From DATGLE01 sp035294325 (GTDB taxonomy: Bacteria > Chloroflexota > Ktedonobacteria > Ktedonobacterales > Ktedonobacteraceae), in the NCBI GenBank assembly GCA_035294325.1, contig DATGLE010000232.1, forward strand, positions 1 to 16,776: DNA of 16,776 nucleotides, given 5' to 3'. The notes below the pieces were generated by a model. That model was not told the origin of the DNA, made no database searches, and was given only the letters and a program-made list of their open reading frames with translations. This document shows positions 6,935 to 13,523 of this stretch, piece after piece. The position numbers and the translations under genes were made by a program. The number at the start of each line of letters is the position of its first letter. Within the stretch, counting starts at the first letter, position 1.

Positions 6935-7873
6935 ATGCAAGTTTCAGGGAACGAAAATGGCTCCTGCTATCTGGGCGTTGACGGAGGCGGCAGCAAGACC
7001 ATCGCGATCATCGTGGATGAGCAGGGACGCGAGCGCGGGCGCGGGCAATCGGGTTGTTCCAACCGCTCAAGCGTTGGCTTTGAGCGGGCCGTGAAGCAGA
7101 TACAGGCCGCCGTCGAGGCGGCGGCGGCGGCGGCTGGCTGCCAGTTCCCGCTGCGCGCCGCGTGGTTCGGCCTCTCCGGCGTTGATCGCGCCGGAGACGA
7201 CAGCATATTTCACCCGCACCTGCGCTCGCTCGCACGGCGCGTCCATGTCACCAACGACGCGGAACTGATCCTGAGCGCGCTCGATAACGCCGCCGGGGTA
7301 GCGCTGATCGCTGGCACCGGCTCTGTAGCGCTAGGACGCGACATGAGGGGCAACAGCGCGCGCGCCGGCGGCTGGGGCTATCTCATCGGCGACGAGGGCA
7401 GCGGCTATGAACTGGGGCGCCTGGCCTTGCAGGTCGCGGTGCGCGCCGCCGATGGCCGGGGGCCAGCGACGGCTCTGCTCAACCACATCATCCAGTACTG
7501 GAGCCTGGATAAAGCCGACGCTATCATCGAGGAAGTCTACTCCGCCGGCGATACCGCCAGGATCGCGCGCCTCTCGGGCATCGTCTTCAAGGCGGCGCGC
7601 GCCGGCGATGCAGTCGCGCGCGAACTGGTAGAGCGCGCGGCGAATGAACTCGTCCTTGCCGCCCTTGCCGTGAGCCGCAGGCTTGATTTCGCGGGCAACC
7701 CTCTGCCCCTGGCGCTGGGCGGCGGCCTGCTCGTACACGAAGAAGATTTTCGCGCGCAGGTCCTGCGCCTGCTGGGCGCGCGCCGCCCGCTCGGCCAGGT
7801 CGCCATCGTCGCCGAGCCAGCCCTGAGCGCCGCCCGCGCCGCACTGCGCCTCGCGCCGGGCCTGTCATCCTGA
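6935..7873 (+). CDS. BadF/BadG-family N-acetylglucosamine kinase
   Basis: A 312-residue cytoplasmic sugar kinase of the ASKHA fold that phosphorylates GlcNAc (or glucosamine) at O6 with ATP. Motifs: phosphate-1 loop GVDGGGSKT (14-22); TNDAE (106-110), with Asp108 at the position of the catalytic aspartate; phosphate-2 loop GTGS (127-130); GGWGYLIGDEGSG (145-157), typical of this kinase group; and the adenosine motif LGGGLL (261-266). It lies between the SIS enzyme and the hexosaminidase, as expected for GlcNAc use. The ATG at 6935 has GAGG five bases upstream and places the kinase motif at the usual distance. Longer in-frame starts would translate the palindrome. The last residues (LSS and TGA) fall within an unrelated inverted repeat, so the native C-terminus may have been altered slightly. 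Confidence 0.9.
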   Translation: MQVSGNENGSCYLGVDGGGSKTIAIIVDEQGRERGRGQSGCSNRSSVGFERAVKQIQAAVEAAAAAAGCQFPLRAAWFGLSGVDRAGDDSIFHPHLRSLARRVHVTNDAELILSALDNAAGVALIAGTGSVALGRDMRGNSARAGGWGYLIGDEGSGYELGRLALQVAVRAADGRGPATALLNHIIQYWSLDKADAIIEEVYSAGDTARIARLSGIVFKAARAGDAVARELVERAANELVLAALAVSRRLDFAGNPLPLALGGGLLVHEEDFRAQVLRLLGARRPLGQVAIVAEPALSAARAALRLAPGLSS

Positions 7874-7965
7874 GCAGCAGCAGCCCAGTCCTGAGGCACG
7901 AAGGGGAAAGATCCGATGGCGGCCTGCGGATCCTTCGCTGCGCTACGCTCCGCTCAGGATGACAG
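7862..7965. repeat. TCATCCTGAGC-type inverted repeat between kinase and hexosaminidase
   Basis: Outer arms CTGTCATCCTGAGC (7862-7875) and GCTCAGGATGACAG (7952-7965) form a 14-bp perfect inverted repeat. GATCCG/CGGATC (7910-7915/7927-7932) forms an inner stem. A third GGATGACA follows at about 7973-7980. Repeats of this general type (TCATCCTGAGC with GGATCCTTCGC) are scattered in many bacterial genomes. The left arm includes the kinase stop codon. Confidence 0.85.
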
Positions 7966-8009
7966 AGAGCGAAGGATGACATTATTGAACAGACGAAAGG
8001 ATTTGAGCC

Positions 8010-9650
8010 ATGCAGCATTCCATCGCCGATATGCCTCTGGAACAGCAAATCGGGCAGTTACTCATCGCCGGCTTCCGGGGCACCACCCCCACGCCAGAAA
8101 TTATCGACCTGATCCGGCGCTGCCATCTCGGCAGCGTTATCCTCTTCAGCCGCAACATTCGCGACAATCAGCAGGTGCTTGAATTGACGCACAGCTTGCA
8201 GATGATTGCGAAGGAGGCGGGGCAGCCTTACCCCCTGCTGATTATGGCCGATCAGGAGAACGGCCTGGTGAACCGCCTGGGGCCAGGCACGACGACTTTC
8301 CCCGGCAACATGGCGCTGGGCGCTATCGGCTCGGAGCAGATCGCGTTTGATATCGCGCTGGCAACGGGGCGCGAGATGAAGGCGCTCGGCGTAAACATGA
8401 ACCTGGCGCCCGTGCTCGACGTGAATAACAACCCGGATAATCCGGTCATCGGCGTGCGTTCTTTTGGCGAAGATCCGCAGCTCGTCGCGCGGCTCGCTGC
8501 GGCGATGGTACGGGGCTATCGCGCGGCAGGCGTTATCGCCGACATCAAGCATTTTCCGGGCCACGGCGATACCGCCGTCGATACGCACCTGGCCCTGCCA
8601 ACCATCCCCTACGGTCTGGAGCGCCTGGAGGCCGTGGAACTGGTGCCTTTCCGCAGCAGCATCGCGGCGGGCGCCGAGACAGCGATGGTCGGGCACGTCT
8701 ACTTCCCACAGATCATGGCCGACCAGAAGCTGCCGGCCACCGTCTCGCCGGCCATCATTCAAGGACTGCTGCGCAAAGACCTCGGCTTCGAGGGCGTGAT
8801 CGTCTCCGATTGCCTGGAGATGGGCGCCATTACCGATACCGTGGGCACGGAGCGCGGCGCGGTCATGGCGCTGCAAGCCGGTACGGACCTGATCCTCGTC
8901 TGCCACACATACTCGCGACAGCGCGGCAGTTACGAGGCCATCCAGGCGGCGCTGCACAGCGGCGAAGTCTCCCCGGAGATGATACGCCAGGCGGCGCAGC
9001 GCGTGCTGCGTCTCAAAGCGCGCTACCTCTCCTGGGATGATCTGCCGACTCCGCCCGTTCCCGAGTGGGTTGGCGGCGAGGAGCACAGGCGCCTGCGTGA
9101 CCGCGTATACGCGCTCTCAACAACGCTGGTACGCAGCGATGACGCGCTGATCCCGCTGCATCCGCGGCCGGAGGAGCGCATCCTGGTGATCTCTCCGCCG
9201 GGGGATCGGCTGACGATGGTCGAGGATCGCGGCTATTCCGCCGGGTTTCTGGTCGCGAGCATACGCCAGCGACACGCGCAGGTCGATTCGCTGCTCATCA
9301 GCGCGCAGCCAGGCGAGGAGGAATGCGAGCAGGTCGCACGCAGCGCCAGCGCTTACGATCTTGTCATCATGGTGACGGTCAACGCGCACCTGAACCCGGC
9401 GCAGGCGCGGCTGATGCAGCGGCTCGCGCGGGCCGGCCGGCCCCTCATCGGTATCGCCGCGCGCAACCCCTACGACCTGCTCGCGTTCCCGCAGTTGCGC
9501 ACCTACCTGGTCACATATGAATACAGCGAGCCGGCGCTGGCGGCTGCCGTGCGCGTCCTCTTCGGCGAGATTCAGCCGCAGGGACGCCTTCCCGTCAGCC
9601 TCCCCGGCCTCTATCCGCGCGGCCACCGCGCACCTGTAGGACCGGCGTAA
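8010..9650 (+). CDS. nagZ: GH3 beta-N-acetylhexosaminidase (NagZ type)
   Basis: A 546-residue glycoside hydrolase family 3 enzyme that removes terminal beta-linked GlcNAc from chito-oligosaccharides or GlcNAc-anhydroMurNAc. The TIM-barrel part carries the NagZ motif KHFPGHGDT (180-188). The Asp-x-His dyad that supplies the general acid in NagZ enzymes is Asp191/His193 (VDTHLALP), and the nucleophile is Asp267 (IVSDCLEMGAI). A C-terminal alpha/beta domain (about 360-546) makes it a two-domain type like the Gram-positive NagZ. There is no signal peptide or membrane segment, so it should act inside the cell on imported oligomers, which ties it to the divergent importer. The ATG at 8010 has AAAGG about nine bases upstream; an ATG at 8031 is a less likely alternative because it cuts into the first conserved segment. 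Confidence 0.93.
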   Translation: MQHSIADMPLEQQIGQLLIAGFRGTTPTPEIIDLIRRCHLGSVILFSRNIRDNQQVLELTHSLQMIAKEAGQPYPLLIMADQENGLVNRLGPGTTTFPGNMALGAIGSEQIAFDIALATGREMKALGVNMNLAPVLDVNNNPDNPVIGVRSFGEDPQLVARLAAAMVRGYRAAGVIADIKHFPGHGDTAVDTHLALPTIPYGLERLEAVELVPFRSSIAAGAETAMVGHVYFPQIMADQKLPATVSPAIIQGLLRKDLGFEGVIVSDCLEMGAITDTVGTERGAVMALQAGTDLILVCHTYSRQRGSYEAIQAALHSGEVSPEMIRQAAQRVLRLKARYLSWDDLPTPPVPEWVGGEEHRRLRDRVYALSTTLVRSDDALIPLHPRPEERILVISPPGDRLTMVEDRGYSAGFLVASIRQRHAQVDSLLISAQPGEEECEQVARSASAYDLVIMVTVNAHLNPAQARLMQRLARAGRPLIGIAARNPYDLLAFPQLRTYLVTYEYSEPALAAAVRVLFGEIQPQGRLPVSLPGLYPRGHRAPVGPA

Positions 9651-9676
9651 AGCACTGCAAGGGCGCTGCGAGCGCT

Positions 9677-9749
9677 GCGAGCAAGCCCGCGAATGCCTGC
9701 CAGCAACGGTTGATGGAGATCTATGGCAGGCGTCAGCGGGCTTGCTCGC
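9677..9749. repeat. Large interrupted stem downstream of the hexosaminidase gene
   Basis: GCGAGCAAGCCCGC (9677-9690) pairs with GCGGGCTTGCTCGC (9736-9749). After a 4-by-4 internal loop, GCCTGCCA (9695-9702) pairs with TGGCAGGC (9724-9731). It starts 26 bases after the stop and could end transcription or protect the 3' end. There is no U-run, so a factor-independent terminator is doubtful. Confidence 0.8.
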
Positions 9750-9751
9750 AC

Positions 9752-9910
9752 GGTGTGCTCGCAGCGCCCCTACGGTAACGGTGCTTGCAGCGCCCCTACG
9801 GTAACGGTGTGCTTGCAGCGCCCCTACGGTAACGGTGTGCTCGCAGCGCCCCTACGGTAACGGTGCTTGCAGCGCCCCTACGGTAACGGTGTGCTCGCAG
9901 CGTCCTGCGG
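9752..9910. repeat. Tandem repeat, 26/28-bp units, five full plus one partial
   Basis: Units of the form GGTG(TG)CTYGCAGCGCCCC + TACGGTAAC run head to tail. Lengths are 28, 26, 28, 28 and 26, then a broken sixth unit (starts 9752, 9780, 9806, 9834, 9862, 9888). The two lengths differ by one TG. The units are nearly identical and there are no unique spacers, so this is not a CRISPR array. It lies between convergent genes. Confidence 0.93.
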
Positions 9911-9935
9911 GAAATTCGCGCTCATCATTACGGCG

Positions 9936-10637
9936 TCACAACCCCTGCCATGCGTAGGTCGTGTCGGGCTTGACGCCCGGCGAATTGTAAGCGAGGGTAA
10001 TCAGCGCGTGTGCATTCAACGGGATCGCATGAAAATCTCCTGTATAGGGCCTGCCATTGACATAAGCCTGCCAGCCTGCCACCTGGTCGAGCTGGATGGG
10101 ATATCCCAACTGTGCAAAGCGCTCGCTCCACAACTGCAAAAATGTTCCCAGCGTAAAGGTATGCGGACCTGGCGCCTCGATGTGGATGACGCCGCTGGTA
10201 TCGTGTGTGTGCAGCCAGTAGAAGCACGAGCCATCGCTGGCGATGCCGACATACTGTGGCACCTGCACTGGCTTCCCATCGATGTAGATGCTGAGATGGG
10301 CATGGATGTGATAGGTCAACTGCTCGTTGCTCTGGCAGGGAATACCGGCAAGCGTGGCGTAGGCCGGATTCGTGCTGGCATCGCTCACACTCTGCGTCTG
10401 AGTCGCACTGGCGCTGGAACTGTTCGATCCCCGCGCCGTCTGGCCCGGCGTTTGCCGTATGAAAAAGAAGGCCGCCGCCGCGATGACCAGCACAGCGGCG
10501 ACGACGCAGGCGCCGATGGTAATGCGCCTGCGTCTCAACTCGCGCTGCCGCTGTTGTTCTTCGCGCCGCCGCTGCTCCTCGCGCCGGGCGCTGCGGCGCT
10601 TCTGCTTTGTCTGAGACTGGTTAGTGGATTTGCTCAT
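9936..10637 (-). CDS. Membrane-anchored protein with a His/Cys-rich outer domain, function unknown
   Basis: A 233-residue protein with a highly basic and Gln-rich N-terminus (1-38, probable short coiled coil), one transmembrane helix (39-60) and a Ser/Thr/Gln linker (about 62-95). The extracellular domain is the conserved part. It contains Cys101, HIHAHL (110-115), Cys138 followed by YWLHTHD (140-146), VIHIE (150-154) and His203. This histidine pattern, with two cysteines that could pair or bind metal, resembles a widespread uncharacterised family with HIH and LHTHD motifs. Metal binding is inferred from residue pattern only. The ATG at 10635-10637 has no clear Shine-Dalgarno sequence. The gene runs head-on into the hexosaminidase operon. 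Confidence 0.85.
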   Translation of the reverse strand: MSKSTNQSQTKQKRRSARREEQRRREEQQRQRELRRRRITIGACVVAAVLVIAAAAFFFIRQTPGQTARGSNSSSASATQTQSVSDASTNPAYATLAGIPCQSNEQLTYHIHAHLSIYIDGKPVQVPQYVGIASDGSCFYWLHTHDTSGVIHIEAPGPHTFTLGTFLQLWSERFAQLGYPIQLDQVAGWQAYVNGRPYTGDFHAIPLNAHALITLAYNSPGVKPDTTYAWQGL

Positions 10638-10723
10638 GATTTTTAGATTTCAGCATCGGCAATCCCTTTCCGTGCGTAGCCGCGCGGAAATTCCTGCCTC
10701 CTATTGCTACATCATACCATAAA

Positions 10724-11242
10724 TCACCCGGCGGGGGTCAGCCTCTCCGCGTGTGTGCTTGCCTGCCGGTCATCGATCAGCAGGAGGATAATCAGCGCTA
10801 CCTCTATCGGCTTATCGATATACGCAAGTACATTAGGGCTGGCATGCGTGATAACGTACCATGCGACAATGGTGAGGGCGGCATAGAAGATCAAGATCCA
10901 GCGAATAATTCGACGGTAGCGAGCAAGCGCCGGCAGGAAGAGCGCCACAATCAGGACGATATAGCCGGCGAAGTTGAGATAGAAAAGTATGGGCAGCGGG
11001 GGCAGCAGCCCCATGATCGAAGCTCCCGATGGGGGACCGCCGAAACCACCAGGGCCGCCGGGGCCACCCGGACGCGGCCCACGGAAACGCCCTGGCGCGC
11101 CACCCGCGAAACTCGGGCGTAGCAGCGTCATCGAGAGGCCGCGCCAGAGGTGGACGCAGGCCGTGAAGACCGCGCAGAGAATAATGCCTATTTGTAATGG
11201 GCCAATATGTGAAGTTGCCGGGCGTTGAGCCACCTGAGCCAT
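10724..11242 (-). CDS. Four-helix membrane protein with a Gly/Pro-rich loop, function unknown
   Basis: A 172-residue protein with predicted helices at about 15-35, 82-106, 111-132 and 144-157. Between the first and second helices lies a low-complexity loop (about 47-74) rich in Gly, Pro and Arg with collagen-like GGP and GPP steps. I do not recognise a family. The ATG at 11242 is chosen over an upstream in-frame ATG at 11332 because GGGAGGT lies nine to ten bases before it and the upstream extension is hydrophilic, without family-like features. The downstream gene on the same strand starts 86 bases beyond its stop, so the two may be co-transcribed. Start choice is fairly secure and function is unknown. 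Confidence 0.78.
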   Translation of the reverse strand: MAQVAQRPATSHIGPLQIGIILCAVFTACVHLWRGLSMTLLRPSFAGGAPGRFRGPRPGGPGGPGGFGGPPSGASIMGLLPPLPILFYLNFAGYIVLIVALFLPALARYRRIIRWILIFYAALTIVAWYVITHASPNVLAYIDKPIEVALIILLLIDDRQASTHAERLTPAG

Positions 11243-11382
11243 ACCTGATATTACCTCCCTATTAGCGATATATTGAGCGCAGCGAGCGCGGATGCTCACT
11301 TTTGCTCTTGAAGCAAATGGTGCAAAAATCACAGGTATATCTCATGTTCTACCGGATAGCTATGAAAAAACATCCGGGAAAA

Positions 11383-11401
11383 TGTAAAGTAATTGTAAAG
11401 T
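11383..11401. promoter_or_regulatory. Direct repeat TGTAAAGT-N3-TGTAAAGT, possible response-regulator site
   Basis: Two exact 8-bp copies have a centre spacing of 11 bp, one helical turn, as in OmpR/PhoB-family operators (GTAAA-N6-GTAAA resembles a CpxR-type box). On the minus strand each copy also contains TTTACA, a possible -35. It lies 140 bases upstream of the four-helix membrane protein. No good -10 was found. Confidence 0.35.
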
Positions 11402-11441
11402 TCCGTGGAGTCGATCTGATTTCGGCCATCTGTGCTTCCTC

Positions 11442-11543
11442 GCGCCTGCGGCGTTCGCAGAAGGTGAGATGTCGTGTGGAAGGGCCGCTTCGCGGCCCTT
11501 CCACACGACATCTCACCTTCCTGGCGTGGTGAAGCCACGCCAG
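11442..11543. repeat. Palindromic element C
   Basis: The same three-part layout as element A: a GCGCC-TGC-GGCGT module (11442-11454); a 29-bp perfect stem with a 3-base loop (arms 11460-11488 and 11492-11520, loop TTC); then a hairpin CTGGCGTGG-TGAAG-CCACGCCAG (11521-11543). At 61 bases it is the longest uninterrupted palindrome in the window. Confidence 0.95.
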
Positions 11544-11557
11544 GGATAGATGTGGTT

Positions 11558-11669
11558 GAGAGAGAACATGCACTGCACCCATGTTCTCTCTCGATACTAC
11601 CTCATGGCGGGCCGCAGGCTCCGCCATGCCAGCGGGGGATCCATGTCATGGGGTGAGCGCCGCAGGCGC
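11558..11669. repeat. Palindromic element D
   Basis: A 13-bp stem GAGAGAGAACATG with a 9-base loop (11558-11592), then a hairpin CATGGCGGGCC-GCA-GGC(T)CCGCCATG with one bulged base (11603-11628), then a GCGCC-GCA-GGCGC module (11657-11669). It directly follows element C and may share its right-hand hairpin. Confidence 0.85.
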
Positions 11670-11782
11670 GAAGGCAAAGGTATACGTTCGGGTTGGCTGT
11701 TCCGTAATAAATAAAAGCGTATATGGGGTTACTTATACAACCGATCAGACTTAACGGTGTTATTGGCGAGGAAGGAGCTATG

Positions 11783-12646
11783 ATGAAAACAAATATACCT
11801 GCTCGTAATAATGTACGGGCGGCAGAAATGGGGGCACGCAGCGCGGCAACCAGCAAGTGGATGTCGTGGCTGGCGCGCTTTGGCTACGCCATCAAGGGGG
11901 TTGTCTACCTTATCATCGGCGCCCTGGCGATTCAGATAGCCATTGGGAGCAGCCACGCGCCCGCCGACCAGCAGGGCGCACTACAGACCATCTACGGTCA
12001 GCCCTTTGGCAAAACCATACTACTCATCGTCGCCATCGGCCTCTTCGCCTTCGCGCTCTGGAGCTTCATCCAGGCAATCTTCGATACAGAAGGCTATGGA
12101 AAAGACGCAAAGGGCATCATCTCCCGTCTCGGCTATGCGGCTACCGGCATCGGTTATACCGGCGTAGGCATTGGAGCTTACCACCTGGCAACCGGCACAG
12201 GTGGCGCGGGCAAAAGCCTGACGGCCACCGCGCGAGATGGGACGGCGACCCTGCTTCAGCATTCCTATGGAGTAGCAGTGGTAGTTATTATAGGGCTGAT
12301 CGTCATCGGCATTGCCGTCTTCCTGCTCATCAAGGCGTATCAGGGGAAGTTCCGGCGCCACCTTAACCTGACAACGGTGAGCTTCCGGTTGAGAAATTTC
12401 CTGGTCGGCCTGGGCCGCTTCGGGTATGCAGCGATGGGCATAGTCTACGGCATCATCGGCATTTTCCTGGTCCTGGCGGCCTTGCAGCACAATCCTGGCA
12501 AGGCGAAGGGCCTGGATACGGCCTTCCTTGAGCTTGCACGCCAGCCCTTCGGCACATTCTTGCTCGCCATCGTGGCGCTCGGCTTCATCGCCTACGGCGT
12601 CTACTCCTTCGTAGAGGCCCGTTACCGCCGCGTTGGCCGGGGATAA
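11783..12646 (+). CDS. DUF1206 family membrane protein
   Basis: A 287-residue integral membrane protein built of three homologous units of two helices each, the DUF1206 layout. The units open with WLARFGYAIKGVVY (29-42), SRLGYAATGIGY (114-125) and GLGRFGYAAMGIVY (209-222). Two units share a QPFGK/QPFGT motif (73-77 and 254-258). The family has no established function. The ATG at 11783 is preferred over the adjacent ATG at 11780 because AAGGAG (11772-11777) then has a five-base spacing. It is a single gene, convergent with the methyltransferase operon and separated from it by a hairpin. Confidence 0.92.
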   Translation: MKTNIPARNNVRAAEMGARSAATSKWMSWLARFGYAIKGVVYLIIGALAIQIAIGSSHAPADQQGALQTIYGQPFGKTILLIVAIGLFAFALWSFIQAIFDTEGYGKDAKGIISRLGYAATGIGYTGVGIGAYHLATGTGGAGKSLTATARDGTATLLQHSYGVAVVVIIGLIVIGIAVFLLIKAYQGKFRRHLNLTTVSFRLRNFLVGLGRFGYAAMGIVYGIIGIFLVLAALQHNPGKAKGLDTAFLELARQPFGTFLLAIVALGFIAYGVYSFVEARYRRVGRG

Positions 12647-12654
12647 AAAAATAT

Positions 12655-12693
12655 GATGGTGCACAGGGGCCCGCAGGGTGCCTGTGCACCATC
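12655..12693. terminator. Hairpin terminator between convergent genes
   Basis: GATGGTGCACAGG (12655-12667) pairs with CCTGTGCACCATC (12681-12693), and the inner part closes around CCC-GCA-GGG. On the minus strand the stem is followed at once by ATATTTTTTTATCC, a seven-T run, so it is a good intrinsic terminator for the methyltransferase operon. On the plus strand, eight bases after the DUF1206 stop, the following sequence is only loosely T-rich. Confidence 0.8.
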
Positions 12694-12704
12694 GTACTAA
12701 AATT

Positions 12705-13523
12705 TTATTTACGTACAACAAACACTAATTCCGTCGCGAACTCGTGGCGCGTGATGGACCAGCGCTCACCGGCGATGAGCGCGCGGAAATGCGCCTCGTA
12801 GTTCGCGATCATACCTTTGTGTCTACCGCTCAGGCTGCGCGCGGGAAATGACACTATCAGATAGTGCGCGTTGACGGCATGCAGCAGACGAGGGCCGGCC
12901 TGCTTATCTATCTGCTCAAGACAGGGAATGGCCTTGAGCAGGAAAGCGACATCGGCGCGCTGATCGGGACAGGAGCGCAGCACATCGCACGTCTGAGCAT
13001 GGCCGCGCACGTTCGTCAGCGCCGTAAAGCGAGCAAGAAAGTCCATCATCCCCTGATAGATATCGCAGGCGTAATATTCGGCGCCCTCTTCCAGCGGCAT
13101 CCAGGGGATCGCGAGCGGGTTGAGGCCGCAGGCGATATCGAGAACGCTGCGGACCGGGCGCAGGTCGGCCAGCAGTGCACTGTAGAACTCGTCGAGGATG
13201 GGCAGCCGCTCGCGCGTCGAGGCGTGGTGGCTCATGATGCGGCGGCACGCTTCGCGCAGCGCGGCACCGTCGCCGGTACGCGCCGCCTGCTCCAGCGCCG
13301 CCAGCCAGCCTGCGTAGTCCTCGCGCCCGGCGAAATAGGCCCCGCCAGCCTGGTGCAGCCTGCTGCGCGTCGCCTTCACCGCCTCCTTGAAATTGCGCCG
13401 CCGCGCCAGTTCCCGCGCACCTATGCTGGCGACAAGTTCGGGGCAGATATCGCGGTACTTCGCGCCGGCCAGTACATCCTCCACCAACCGCTCAAGGATC
13501 GCGCCGTTGTCAGGAGCGCTCAT
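12705..13523 (-). CDS. 16S rRNA (guanine1405-N7)-methyltransferase, FmrO/Rmt family
   Basis: A 272-residue SAM-dependent methyltransferase of the family of Sgm, Kgm, ArmA and RmtA-H. These methylate N7 of G1405 in the ribosomal A site and give high resistance to gentamicin/kanamycin-class aminoglycosides (family knowledge). The N-terminal helical domain matches the family (AKYRDICPELVASI, then LHQAGGAYF at 56-64). The catalytic part shows RERLPILDEFY (104-114), SAM motif VLDIACGLNP (127-136), acidic Asp154 (ACDI), LLKAIPCLE (195-203) and the diagnostic SFPARSLSGRHKGM (225-238). It ends with ELVFVVRK like its relatives. All key elements are intact. Its start overlaps the end of the TGT-like gene by 14 bases, so the two are co-translated. 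Its true target in this organism is unproven. Confidence 0.93.
   Translation of the reverse strand: MSAPDNGAILERLVEDVLAGAKYRDICPELVASIGARELARRRNFKEAVKATRSRLHQAGGAYFAGREDYAGWLAALEQAARTGDGAALREACRRIMSHHASTRERLPILDEFYSALLADLRPVRSVLDIACGLNPLAIPWMPLEEGAEYYACDIYQGMMDFLARFTALTNVRGHAQTCDVLRSCPDQRADVAFLLKAIPCLEQIDKQAGPRLLHAVNAHYLIVSFPARSLSGRHKGMIANYEAHFRALIAGERWSITRHEFATELVFVVRK

Larger units (their letters stand above)
11243..11782. other. Palindrome-rich 540-base divergent intergenic region
   Basis: No supported gene. It holds upstream sequence for the four-helix protein, an 11-bp-spaced direct repeat (11383-11401), and two adjacent composite palindromic elements (11442-11543 and 11558-11669). It ends in an A/T-rich stretch (11701-11760) that probably contains the promoter of the DUF1206 gene. 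Short open frames here are by-products of the palindromes. Confidence 0.7.

Noticed and set aside
9752..9910. CRISPR array
   Set aside because: Units are directly adjacent and nearly identical, with no unique spacers and no cas genes nearby.
11302..11656. Several short open frames in the intergenic region (for example 11302-11532 and 11349-11627)
   Set aside because: They run through palindromic repeats on both strands, giving mirrored peptide segments, and have no ribosome sites.
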